Shown in pieces: positions 25,959 through 33,598 of a stretch of 50,129 nt of DNA. Both the position numbers and the translations under genes were made by a program. This DNA is from CAZBGR01 sp964491535 (lineage in GTDB: Bacteria > Bacillota_I > Bacilli_A > RF39 > UBA660): contig CAZBGR010000003.1 in NCBI GenBank assembly GCA_964491535.1, forward strand, positions 1-50,129. Direction: 5' to 3'. Every line of letters starts with the position of its first letter. Positions within the stretch are counted from its first letter, which is position 1. The notes beneath the pieces were generated by a model. That model had not been told where the DNA came from, searched no databases, and saw only the letters and a list, made by a program, of their open reading frames with translations.

Positions 25959-25999
25959 GAGAGCTAAAGAGTTCTCGGTTGAGAACTTTTCTTAATTTT
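25959..25999 (+). promoter_or_regulatory. Putative pyrG transcription attenuator
   Basis: A 7-bp terminator stem AGTTCTC/GAGAACT (25970-25976 with 25981-25987, loop GGTT) runs into TTTTCTT. The 5' end of the transcript offers a competing partner: GAGAGC (25959-25964) can pair with GTTCTC (25971-25976, one G-T pair). That gives two mutually exclusive structures ahead of pyrG. In Bacillus pyrG is attenuated through CTP-sensitive G addition at the transcript start; this leader sits at the same place but does not have the GGG start. Confidence 0.55.
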
Positions 26000-26010
26000 G
26001 GAGGTGTAAT

Positions 26011-27660
26011 ATGATTAAGTATATTTTTGTAGTGGGAGGAGTTTTATCTTCAGTAGGAAAGGGTATTGCCGCTGCTTCATCAGCTAAATTATTAGAATCA
26101 AGAGGTTATAATGTAACTTGTGTTAAAATAGACCCTTATATAAATGTAGACGCTGGAACAATGCATTCATCTGAACATGGTGAGGTTTTTGTTACTGAAG
26201 ATGGCGATGAAACTGATCAAGACATTGGTAATTATGAAAGATTTTTAGATAAAGATATTTTATCATCTAATTATATGACTACTGGTCGTGTTTATAGGAC
26301 GGTTATTAATGATGAACGTAATTTAAAATATAAGGGAAAATGTGTTGAAGTAGTTCCTCATATTCCATTAGAGGTTATTAGACGGATAAAAAAGGCAGCT
26401 AAGAAAACTAAAGCAGATATTGTAATTACAGAGATAGGTGGTACGGTAGGAGAATATCAAAACCTTTTGTTTTTAGAAGCTGCCCGAATGATGAAATTAG
26501 AACAGCCTAAAGATGTAGCTTTTATTATGGTTTCTTATTTACCAATTTTAAAAATGGTTGGTGAAATTAAAACTAAACCTACTCAAGCTGCCGTTAGGGT
26601 CTTAAATTCAGCTGGTATTCAGCCTGATATTTTATTATGTCGGGCTGAGGAAGAGCTTGATGATAAAAGACGTGAAAAATTATCTATTTCTTGTAATATG
26701 ACTAAAGATTGTATTATTTCAGCGCCTGATGTTAAATTAATTTATGATATTGCTCTTAATTTTAAAAAAGGGAATTTAGATGATCGGTTGATTGAAATTT
26801 TAGGGTTAGAAATAAAAGAAGCTAATCAAAAATTGGCAGAATGGGCGGTTTTAGCAAAAAAGATTAAAACCGTAAGCAATGAAATAAATATAGGTATTTT
26901 AGGAACCCGTTACAAAAATGATAATTATGTATTAGAAGATTCATATCTTTCGGTTATTGAAGCAATTAAGCATGCGGCTTGGTTTTATAATAAAAAACCA
27001 GTTATTAATTGGATTTATGCAGATGAATATGAAACTAATCCTAATAAATTAAGTGAGTTAATTTCTTGTGATGGAATTATAATTCCAGATAGTTTTGAAT
27101 TAGAGAGTATTGAAGGTAAAATTAAAGTTATTAGCTTTATTAGGGAGCATCATATTCCCTTTTTAGGTTTGGGGCAAGGAATGCAATTAGCAGTTATTGA
27201 ATTTGCTAGATTATTAGGGTTAGAAGATGCTACTATTGAAGGAGATAATTATAATAGTAAAAATATAGTTATTCAAAAAGTAAATTATCAACGAGGGGGA
27301 AATAATAATCTTAATTATAAAGAAGATATATGTTTAGGGGCTTATCCTTGTTTAATAAAAAAGGGGACTAAAGCTTATGATTGTTATCAAAAGGAAAAAA
27401 TATCAGAACGTCATCGTCATCGTTATCAATTTAATAATCAATATCGTCATACTTTAGAAGCTAAAGGTTTGATAATTTCAGGTATGTCACCTAATCAAGA
27501 GTTAGTCGAAATAATTGAATTAGCTAATCATCCTTTTTATATTGGAACTCAGTTTCATCCTGAATTTAAAAGCCGGCCATTGAAACCACATCCTTTATTT
27601 TTATCATTTATAGAGGCGTTAGCAAGTAAAAGAAAAAGTAGTTTAAAAGCTTGTCAATAG
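26011..27660 (+). CDS. pyrG: CTP synthase lacking the glutaminase nucleophile
   Basis: Makes CTP from UTP, ATP and a nitrogen donor. The synthetase half (residues 1-265) is well kept: GGVLSSVGKGI, KIDPYINVDAGTM, HGEVFVTEDGDETDQD and GEIKTKPTQAAV. The class I glutamine amidotransferase half is full length but altered at its core. The nucleophile motif G-I-C-L-G-M-Q reads LGLGQGMQ, putting Gly at position 388 where the catalytic Cys belongs. The oxyanion-loop PGGFG region reads PDSFE. The later FHPEF (His516, Glu518) remains. So free ammonia, not glutamine, is the expected donor. The total of 549 residues is normal. GGAGGTG precedes the ATG. Confidence 0.92.
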   Translation: MIKYIFVVGGVLSSVGKGIAAASSAKLLESRGYNVTCVKIDPYINVDAGTMHSSEHGEVFVTEDGDETDQDIGNYERFLDKDILSSNYMTTGRVYRTVINDERNLKYKGKCVEVVPHIPLEVIRRIKKAAKKTKADIVITEIGGTVGEYQNLLFLEAARMMKLEQPKDVAFIMVSYLPILKMVGEIKTKPTQAAVRVLNSAGIQPDILLCRAEEELDDKRREKLSISCNMTKDCIISAPDVKLIYDIALNFKKGNLDDRLIEILGLEIKEANQKLAEWAVLAKKIKTVSNEINIGILGTRYKNDNYVLEDSYLSVIEAIKHAAWFYNKKPVINWIYADEYETNPNKLSELISCDGIIIPDSFELESIEGKIKVISFIREHHIPFLGLGQGMQLAVIEFARLLGLEDATIEGDNYNSKNIVIQKVNYQRGGNNNLNYKEDICLGAYPCLIKKGTKAYDCYQKEKISERHRHRYQFNNQYRHTLEAKGLIISGMSPNQELVEIIELANHPFYIGTQFHPEFKSRPLKPHPLFLSFIEALASKRKSSLKACQ

Positions 27661-27684
27661 TGTTATAAATATTAACTTTTTTGG

Positions 27685-27720
27685 TTTATCATAACTTTTA
27701 TATTTTTATCATAACTTTTA
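27685..27720. repeat. Two 16-bp direct repeats, 20-bp period
   Basis: TTTATCATAACTTTTA occurs exactly at 27685-27700 and 27705-27720. The 20-base spacing is close to two helical turns, as expected for paired protein binding sites. They lie between pyrG and the membrane-anchored protein gene. Confidence 0.7.
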
Positions 27721-27791
27721 AATAGAAAAAGCAATTTATATATTGCAAAATTATATTTATCATGATATCCTTAAGATAGGAGGAAATGTAT

Positions 27792-28538
27792 ATGGATAGG
27801 ATAATTGAATATTTAAACGATACTTTAGGCGATAATTATATTTATATTATCGGGATAGCTGCTATTTTATTGTTTATTTTAGTGGGGTTTTTAGCTAGTA
27901 GAAAGGACGCATCTAAGAAGGGAACTTTTAATAAGGAACCGATGGCTAATATTGATGAGATTACAACAGGTGAGATTAATCAAGTAGCTAACACTTTGGA
28001 TCAAGAAAAAATTAATCCAGTTGATGTGGTAGCTATGCCAACAACAGATGCTTTAGTTGTTGATCAAGAACCTATTGTACCTGTTAGTGGAGATTCGTTG
28101 GGGGACCAAGTTAATTTATCTACTGATACTCCGGGGACTTTACGTTTAGATGCTTTTGGGCAATCAGCTCCAACTAATAATGAAGATTTAGTTACTCCTG
28201 GTATTCAAACACCAATTGAACCAACAGAAGGGCCAAAATTTGATTCTATGTCAGTTAATCAAGAACCAACTAGGTTTGAAAATGTAACACCTAAGGCACC
28301 ATTGAGTTTAGATGATATGCTTGCTAAACCTGAAACTTCAGCACCATCATTTAATGTTCCTGATTCGTTACCTCAAGAATCATCACAACCAGAAATAATT
28401 GATATTGTCGATGAATCACCAGTTAATGCATCAGAAGGACCAAATGTTGAGTATAATCCTTATATTCCAGAATCACCAATAATATCATCAGCTAATGATA
28501 ATCCAGAAGAAGAGAATCAAGAAAACAAAGGTGTCTAA
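27792..28538 (+). CDS. Membrane-anchored protein with long acidic disordered tail, unknown
   Basis: No family recognised. A single membrane helix (YIYIIGIAAILLFILVGFL, about residues 14-33) is followed by a basic stop signal (SRKDASKK). About 210 residues rich in Pro, Glu, Asp, Asn, Ser and Thr then follow with few hydrophobic runs, so the tail is probably extended and disordered. The basic residues after the helix suggest a cytoplasmic tail. Repeated PxxxxPE and QE-P motifs give low complexity. The ATG at 27792 is preferred because AGGAGG ends eight bases upstream; an ATG at 27786 is too close. A terminator overlaps its stop codon, so it forms its own unit. Confidence 0.7.
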   Translation: MDRIIEYLNDTLGDNYIYIIGIAAILLFILVGFLASRKDASKKGTFNKEPMANIDEITTGEINQVANTLDQEKINPVDVVAMPTTDALVVDQEPIVPVSGDSLGDQVNLSTDTPGTLRLDAFGQSAPTNNEDLVTPGIQTPIEPTEGPKFDSMSVNQEPTRFENVTPKAPLSLDDMLAKPETSAPSFNVPDSLPQESSQPEIIDIVDESPVNASEGPNVEYNPYIPESPIISSANDNPEEENQENKGV

Positions 28539-28550
28539 GGACGCCTTTTT
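28528..28550 (+). terminator. Intrinsic terminator after the acidic membrane protein
   Basis: AAGGTGTC (28528-28535) pairs with GACGCCTT (28540-28547) around TAAG with one G-T pair, then T5. The 5' arm overlaps the end of the coding region. Confidence 0.88.
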
Positions 28551-28592
28551 AAATGGTTTAATAAAATATTTTGTTTTAGTAAGGGGTTAGTT

Positions 28593-29015
28593 ATGATGAG
28601 CAAAAAGATAGTGGGGGTAGTGGGAACTATGTTTTTTAGAGATGGGAAATTATTAATTGATAAGCCTAGAGAAAGGCCTACTTTTCAAATGGTAGGAGGA
28701 CGAATTGAAAAAGGAGAAACGCCTTTAGAAACAGCTATTAGAGAAAACAAAGAAGAACTTGGTAATCAATTTATTTATGATGAGTCTAAATTGCGTTTTA
28801 TTATGGATTTTAAGGAAGTAGCTACTAGTGATCCTAAACTTGATATTCATATGTATGTTTTTCAATATGATGGTGAGTTAGGCGGTAAAACTACTACTTC
28901 TGAAGAGATTGAAGCTTTTATGTGGTTTGGTATTAACGATGATCAGACTTTGTTATCTAACACTTTAAAAAACAAAATATTACCTTATGCTATAAAAAAC
29001 AAATTAATTTATTAA
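28593..29015 (+). CDS. NUDIX hydrolase
   Basis: Hydrolase of nucleoside-diphosphate-linked compounds, substrate unknown. The Nudix box is clear: G-R-I-E-K-G-E then TPLETAIRENKEELG, with the REx2EE core intact, at about residues 36-58. It is preceded by FFRDGKLLIDKP and followed by a compact alpha/beta tail; 140 residues in all. AAGGGG precedes two adjacent ATG codons (28593 and 28596). It stands alone between two terminators. Confidence 0.88.
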   Translation: MMSKKIVGVVGTMFFRDGKLLIDKPRERPTFQMVGGRIEKGETPLETAIRENKEELGNQFIYDESKLRFIMDFKEVATSDPKLDIHMYVFQYDGELGGKTTTSEEIEAFMWFGINDDQTLLSNTLKNKILPYAIKNKLIY

Positions 29016-29050
29016 TTTTAAATTCAACTTTAAGATGGACAAAAAAATAA

Positions 29051-29086
29051 AAAAAGATTATAATTGGTAAAGGTTAATCTTTTTTT
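29051..29086 (+). terminator. Terminator between the NUDIX gene and rnjA
   Basis: AAAAAGATTA (29051-29060) pairs with TAATCTTTTT (29075-29084), loop 14 bases, flanked by A and T runs so that it could act in both directions. Confidence 0.75.
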
Positions 29087-29118
29087 CTTATTTGAAAATT
29101 ATATAGAAAGGAGATAGG

Positions 29119-30792
29119 ATGAAAATATTTAACAATAGCGATACTCAGGTAGTCGCTTTAGGTGGTTTGGGGGAAATAGGCAAAAATATGTATTGTATTA
29201 TGCATCTTAACGAACTTATTATTATTGATGCTGGAATAATGTTTCCTCAAGATGAATTAATGGGGATTGATTATGTTATTCCTGATTTTGCTTATCTATT
29301 AAAAAATCAAGATAAAATAAAAGCTTTAATTATTTCTCATGGTCATGAGGATCATATTGGGGCAATTTCCTTTTTACTACAAACGATAAAAATACCGATT
29401 ATATACGCTCCAAAACAAGCAACTTCGTTAATCAGAAAGAAATTAGAAGAGAAAAGAATAAAATATAAAAACATTAGTGTTTATAATGAAAACACTAAAA
29501 TAAAATTTAAATATTTAGAAATAGAATTTTTTAATACTACTCATTCAATTCCGGATTCTCATGGGATGGCGGTTAATACACCTAATGGAACGATTGTTTT
29601 AACAGGTGATTTTAAATTTGATTGGACTCCGATTGGACCAGCAGCTAATATTCATAAAATGGCTAATATCGGTCAAAAAGGAGTGAAGTTATTATTAAGT
29701 GATAGTACTAATGCTTTGATTGAAGGGGTATCAATTAGTGAATCACGAGTTGATGAAGCTTTAGGTGATATATTTACTCATTGTGAAGGTCGTATTATTA
29801 TAGCAACTTTTGCTTCTAATATTTATCGTTTAAAGCATATTATAGAAACTTGTCGTCAAAATGGCCGTAAAGTAGCTGTTTTTGGAAGAAGTATGGAATC
29901 ATCAATTGAAATAGCTATTCAAGGTGGTTATATTGATAGTAAAAATATCTTTGTTAGTAGTGAAGAGGCTAATCATATGCCAAATGATAAATTAGTATTA
30001 CTATGTACGGGTTCTCAAGGAGAACCTTTGTCAGCTTTATCGAGAATTGCTAGTGGTGCTCATCGGCAAATTAAATTAATTCCAGGTGATGTAGTTATTT
30101 TTTCTTCTTCCCCTATTCCAGGGAATGGGGCTAGTATTGCGTATACTATTAATTTACTTTATTTAAAAGGGGTAGAAGTATATACTAATACTTCTTTAAA
30201 TGAAATTCATACTTCAGGTCATGCTAATAAAGAAGAATTAAAATTAATGATTCGCTTAATTAATCCCGAGTATTTTATGCCTTATCATGGAGAATATCGA
30301 ATGTTAAAAGCTCATGCGGATTTAGCAATTGAATGTGGAATACCAAAAGATAAAGTATTTGTTTTAAATAACGGACAATCATTATCAATTAGTAATGGAG
30401 TTGTTAAAAAGGGTAAAATGATTCCTGTTTCTGATATTTATGTCGATGGTAATCGAATAGGAGATGTTGGTAATATTGTAATTAAAGATCGTCACATTAT
30501 GGCTAATGATGGAATTTTGGTTATTATCGCTAATATAGAAGTAAATAAGCGAGTTTTATTAGGTCATTCTCATGTTATTACTAGAGGTTTTATTTTAGTA
30601 AACGAAAACGAAGCTTTATTAACTAAAATTGAGAATATGACTGATTCAATCATTAAGAAAAATTTAAAAAATAAAAAAATAACTTATAGTGAGTTAAAAA
30701 CAATTATTATTCAAGAAGTATTACCTTATTTATTAGAAGAAACAGGTAGAAAACCAATAATTTTACCAGTGTTTATGGAAATCAAGAAATAA
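29119..30792 (+). CDS. rnjA: Ribonuclease J
   Basis: Metallo-beta-lactamase/beta-CASP ribonuclease with endo- and 5'-3' exonuclease activity, central to mRNA turnover and rRNA maturation in Firmicutes. The 557 residues match the family. GGLGEIGKNMY opens the protein, then ISHGHEDHIGA (near 73-83), LTGDFKFDWTP, the beta-CASP region with FGRSMESS and LLCTGSQGEPLSAL, and PYHGEYRMLKAH with the late metal histidine. RNase J1 and J2 cannot be told apart by eye; the full metal motif argues for the active J1 type. AAAGGAG precedes the ATG. Confidence 0.95.
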   Translation: MKIFNNSDTQVVALGGLGEIGKNMYCIMHLNELIIIDAGIMFPQDELMGIDYVIPDFAYLLKNQDKIKALIISHGHEDHIGAISFLLQTIKIPIIYAPKQATSLIRKKLEEKRIKYKNISVYNENTKIKFKYLEIEFFNTTHSIPDSHGMAVNTPNGTIVLTGDFKFDWTPIGPAANIHKMANIGQKGVKLLLSDSTNALIEGVSISESRVDEALGDIFTHCEGRIIIATFASNIYRLKHIIETCRQNGRKVAVFGRSMESSIEIAIQGGYIDSKNIFVSSEEANHMPNDKLVLLCTGSQGEPLSALSRIASGAHRQIKLIPGDVVIFSSSPIPGNGASIAYTINLLYLKGVEVYTNTSLNEIHTSGHANKEELKLMIRLINPEYFMPYHGEYRMLKAHADLAIECGIPKDKVFVLNNGQSLSISNGVVKKGKMIPVSDIYVDGNRIGDVGNIVIKDRHIMANDGILVIIANIEVNKRVLLGHSHVITRGFILVNENEALLTKIENMTDSIIKKNLKNKKITYSELKTIIIQEVLPYLLEETGRKPIILPVFMEIKK

Positions 30793-30804
30793 GATAGTTA
30801 TTTA

Positions 30805-30833
30805 TTGTTTTTTTAATATAATTATGCTATGAT
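30805..30833 (+). promoter_or_regulatory. Putative promoter of tRNA-Ala
   Basis: TTGTTT (30805-30810), a 17-base spacer and TATGAT (30828-30833) with an extended -10 TG at 30825. The predicted start is near 30840, about 65 bases before the tRNA. Confidence 0.5.
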
Positions 30834-30837
30834 GATA

Positions 30838-30897
30838 CTGCAACTTATATAAGTTGTAGTTTTCTTTGAGAAGGCTTGAGTGCCTACTAGCCTTTTC
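30838..30897 (+). other. Two consecutive hairpins between rnjA and tRNA-Ala
   Basis: Hairpin 1: CTGCAACTT/AAGTTGTAG (30838-30846 with 30851-30859, loop ATAT) followed by TTTTC, terminator-like. Hairpin 2: GAGAAGGCT/AGCCTTTTC (30868-30876 with 30889-30897, 12-base loop). The first may end rnjA transcripts. If the promoter at 30805 is used, both lie in the tRNA leader. Confidence 0.5.
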
Positions 30898-30904
30898 ATT
30901 CTTT

Positions 30905-30981
30905 GGGGAATTAGCTCAGCTGGCTAGAGCGTCTGCCTTGCAAGCAGAAGGCCAAGGGTTCGAATCCCTTATTCTCCACCA
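30905..30981 (+). tRNA. tRNA-Ala (anticodon TGC)
   Basis: Acceptor GGGGAAT/ATTCTCC (30905-30911 with 30971-30977), D arm GCTC/GAGC, anticodon stem TCTGC/GCAGA with loop CTTGCAA (anticodon TGC), T arm AAGGG/CCCTT with TTCGAAT. Discriminator A and encoded CCA end at 30981. Confidence 0.97.
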
Positions 30982-30992
30982 GATATAAAAAC

Positions 30993-31016
30993 AACCCTTA
31001 TTTTATAAGGGTTTTT
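30993..31016 (+). terminator. Terminator after tRNA-Ala, also facing rodA
   Basis: AACCCTTA/TAAGGGTT (30993-31000 with 31006-31013) and then T5. It lies tail to tail between tRNA-Ala and rodA and resembles the terminator after tRNA-Gly at 47065. Confidence 0.9.
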
Positions 31017-31027
31017 AAATTTAAGAA

Positions 31028-32158
31028 TTATTTTAAATTTCTAAATCTAATTGTTTCATTAGAAAGATTAAAGATAATGCCGGCCATTATCATATAACTA
31101 ATTAAACTAGAGCCTCCATAACTAATAAAGGGTAAAGTTATACCAGTGATTGGTAATAATCCAATATTCATGCCAATACTTTGTATTTGTTGGTAAACTA
31201 ACATTCCAATAATTCCACCCATTATATATTTGTTAATTTTTTTATTACTTTTGATAGCGATATTTATTAATTTTAAATCAAAATAAATAATTATCATTAT
31301 TAAAAACATTGTTCCAAAGATACCAGTATTATTTGCATAAACGGAGAAAATAAAATCAGTATGAGGTTCTGGAAAATAAATGGGTGTTTTTCTAATCCCA
31401 AAACCAAACATTTTAGCACTTCCAATAGCAATTAAGGCATTACTTAATTGCATGCCACTTCCACTTTGCCAATCTAATAAACGATCCATTCGATAAAAGA
31501 AATTAGTTCCAAATAAAGAAATAAATAAATCGCTATTTATAAAATATAAACCAATAAAAAGTCCAAGCAATAAACTAATAACAATAAATAAAGATAAAAA
31601 CCATTGCCATCTAATGCCGGCTACTAATAGCATAGATAAGGTAATAATTAAATAAATAATAACAATTCCAGTATCGGGTTGTAAAAAGGTTAATAAGGCG
31701 GGAACAAAGAAGATAAGGCTAACTTTTAATAATAATTTAAATTCTTGTTTAATAGTTGGAAATTCATTTTGTTTATAGAAATGATCTAATATTTTAGCGA
31801 TGGTTAAGATAAGAATAATTTTAACAAATTCACTAGGTTGAATAGTTCCCAAATTAAATAAATTAAACCATGATTTAGAGTCATTAATTGGTTTGCCAAT
31901 AATTAATAACAACCCTAAACTTAAAATTCCTAAGCCATAGAAAAGCCATATGTTTTTAATAAAAAAACGATTACCAATAGTCATTATTAAGTAAGCTATT
32001 AAAAAGCCTAAACTAAACCATATAGCTTGTTTTAAAGCTAAATAGTTCTCTTCGAGTAATAAGTCTTCAGCACTATAGATACTAACCACACTTATTATAG
32101 CTAGAATAAATAAAGGGATTAAAATACCATATTCTACTTTGTAACGGTCTAAATTCAT
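31028..32158 (-). CDS. rodA: RodA/FtsW/SpoVE family peptidoglycan polymerase
   Basis: SEDS-family glycosyltransferase that polymerises lipid II, 376 residues with about ten membrane helices. Family marks are IQPSEFVKI near the middle, LQPDTG, a DFIFSVYANNTGIFG-like segment, and the closing GGSSLISYMIMAGI. The YxPEPHTDFIFSV context resembles RodA (cell elongation), but SpoVE, the spore cortex enzyme of similar length, cannot be excluded and would fit the nearby coat genes. AGGTGA precedes the ATG. It is a single-gene unit on the minus strand. Confidence 0.88.
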   Translation of the reverse strand: MNLDRYKVEYGILIPLFILAIISVVSIYSAEDLLLEENYLALKQAIWFSLGFLIAYLIMTIGNRFFIKNIWLFYGLGILSLGLLLIIGKPINDSKSWFNLFNLGTIQPSEFVKIILILTIAKILDHFYKQNEFPTIKQEFKLLLKVSLIFFVPALLTFLQPDTGIVIIYLIITLSMLLVAGIRWQWFLSLFIVISLLLGLFIGLYFINSDLFISLFGTNFFYRMDRLLDWQSGSGMQLSNALIAIGSAKMFGFGIRKTPIYFPEPHTDFIFSVYANNTGIFGTMFLIMIIIYFDLKLINIAIKSNKKINKYIMGGIIGMLVYQQIQSIGMNIGLLPITGITLPFISYGGSSLISYMIMAGIIFNLSNETIRFRNLK

Positions 32159-32261
32159 CTAATCACCTGTTTCAATTATATTATAGTCATTAAGCTTTTA
32201 AACTATAAGAAACTTTTAAAAAGATGATGCATAAAATAAAACAAAAGATAGGTGTGATTTT

Positions 32262-32597
32262 ATGAAACGAAAACTTCCTGAAGTTTATGTTAATAAAATA
32301 AAAAAACAGTTTAAAAATAATAATAATATATTCTATTCGGCTATGTCATTAAGAAAAAAGGAAGATTCTAATTATAATAATGTTTATAAAAGTAATGATG
32401 AAGATGATTTTAATGTTAATTTAAAGATTAAAGAAATGTTTAATTCGCCTTATTATATTTATAAAATAGGAGCTTGGATATATACTAAAGATGGTAAGAA
32501 ACTAAAAAAGGAAGTAATTGGGGAAATTGATAATAAATTAATTACGCTTGATGAAGAATATATTCCAATCGAAGATATTAAAAGGATAGAGTATTAA
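32262..32597 (+). CDS. Hypothetical protein, 111 residues
   Basis: No family recognised. The N-terminal half is basic and Asn/Asp-rich. The C-terminal half contains a compact segment (YIYKIGAWIYTKDGKKL, then IGEIDNKLITLDEEYIPIEDIKRIEY) that looks like a small beta-rich domain. No signal peptide or membrane span. It lies between rodA and a spore coat gene facing it across a shared terminator, so a sporulation role is conceivable but not shown. TAGGTGTGA precedes the ATG. Confidence 0.6.
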   Translation: MKRKLPEVYVNKIKKQFKNNNNIFYSAMSLRKKEDSNYNNVYKSNDEDDFNVNLKIKEMFNSPYYIYKIGAWIYTKDGKKLKKEVIGEIDNKLITLDEEYIPIEDIKRIEY

Positions 32598-32598
32598 A

Positions 32599-32618
32599 AA
32601 AAGACCATTTGGTCTTTT
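32599..32618. terminator. Bidirectional terminator between convergent genes
   Basis: AAAAGACC/GGTCTTTT (32599-32606 with 32611-32618) around ATTT, with T runs on both strands. Confidence 0.9.
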
Positions 32619-33032
32619 TTAGCATACACCTTCGACGAAGGTATCATCTAGACATCTAATAGCACAAATGCAGCGTAGATCTAAAGTAAATAATGAATTA
32701 GTAGCTATAAATCCATCAGTTTCATCATTAATTAAGACTCTAAATGTAGCACAGCAGTTGTCTAGTTTTTCAATTCTAAAGACATTAGCATAAGTGGTTT
32801 CATCATTAATTAATCCCTTATTGGTTGGCATTGAAATAGGATTATTACCACAGAGACAACATGAGAATAATTGAATTGGCCTTGTGTTATAGTTACATTC
32901 ATAAGTACAACCTAAAGTTTTTCTATCACAACTATCTATTTTACATTCGAAAGCTGAAGCTTTCTTTTGCAAAATTAGTATAGTCTTTAGAATTTCAGCT
33001 ATGCATCCACAATCATGGTTGCTTTCGCCCAT
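32619..33032 (-). CDS. CotY/CotZ-like cysteine-rich spore coat protein
   Basis: Resembles the CotY/CotZ/ExsY family, which builds disulfide-linked crust or exosporium layers. It has 15 cysteines in 137 residues, with family-like clusters DCGC at the start, CKIDSC, FSCCLCG in the middle, a NCCATFRVL strand and LDLRCICAIRCLD near the end. The ATG at 33032 is chosen because GGGGTGG ends six bases before it; an in-frame ATG at 33059 lies upstream of that site. This is the strongest single mark of sporulation in the window. A possible sporulation-type -10 (ATACACT) lies about 50 bases upstream, but no matching -35 is seen. Confidence 0.85.
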   Translation of the reverse strand: MGESNHDCGCIAEILKTILILQKKASAFECKIDSCDRKTLGCTYECNYNTRPIQLFSCCLCGNNPISMPTNKGLINDETTYANVFRIEKLDNCCATFRVLINDETDGFIATNSLFTLDLRCICAIRCLDDTFVEGVC

Positions 33033-33187
33033 ATATTCCACCCCTTTTTTATATTTCAATAATAGAATATTCTCAATCGTTTGATTAGTGTATAACTTAA
33101 ACCTAAATATTGCTTTTTTGTTATATTAAAAATTTTTAAGCTAGTTAAATTATTGCTTTTAAGGTATAATAAGGACGAGGTGAGAAA

Positions 33188-33505
33188 ATGTTATTTCAAT
33201 ATGCTATTATTATTGTAGTACTTTTATTAGCTGCTTTTGTTATTGTGAAAGTTAGTAAGAAAGATTTTCATATTGAAGCTAATAAATTAGTTGAATTATT
33301 AGGTGGTAAAAATAATATTATTAGTGTTGAAGTTAATTTGTCTCGTTTTAAAGTAACTTTAAGAGATGTATCTTTAGCTAATAAGGAAGCTATTCAAAAA
33401 TTAGGTGCTAGGGGAATTGTAGAAATAGATAATCAATTAAAAATAATTTTAGGAAAAGAAACGGAAAGACTTAAAAAATATATTGATGATTTAATCAAAA
33501 AATAG
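33188..33505 (+). CDS. Membrane-anchored PTS EIIB-like protein lacking the phosphocysteine
   Basis: One N-terminal membrane helix (residues 4-20) and a single domain like glucose-type PTS EIIB. The family pattern GGxxNIxxVxxCxTRLR reads GGKNNIISVEVNLSRFK, placing Asn50 where the phosphorylated Cys should be. The later LGARGIVEIDNQLKIILG matches the EIIB end. No EIIC or EIIA partner is adjacent. It probably cannot carry phosphate, so a binding or regulatory role is more likely than sugar transport. GAGGTGA precedes the ATG, and a terminator overlaps the stop, so it is a single-gene unit. Confidence 0.8.
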   Translation: MLFQYAIIIVVLLLAAFVIVKVSKKDFHIEANKLVELLGGKNNIISVEVNLSRFKVTLRDVSLANKEAIQKLGARGIVEIDNQLKIILGKETERLKKYIDDLIKK

Positions 33506-33526
33506 CAGTATAAATGCTATTTTTTT
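33499..33526 (+). terminator. Terminator after the EIIB-like gene
   Basis: AAAATAGCA (33499-33507) pairs with TGCTATTTT (33515-33523), loop GTATAAA, followed by more T; the 5' arm includes the TAG stop. Confidence 0.88.
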
Positions 33527-33598
33527 GTTTTATTTTTCATATTTCGACAAAATTCAGCATCTCTTTATTTTATTATTTAATTAATAGGGAGGCTTAAA

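Noticed and set aside
33060..33110. Complete sigma-E promoter for the CotY/CotZ-like gene
   Set aside because: An ATACACT -10-like box and an ATATT -35-like box exist on the minus strand, but the spacing is about three bases too short.
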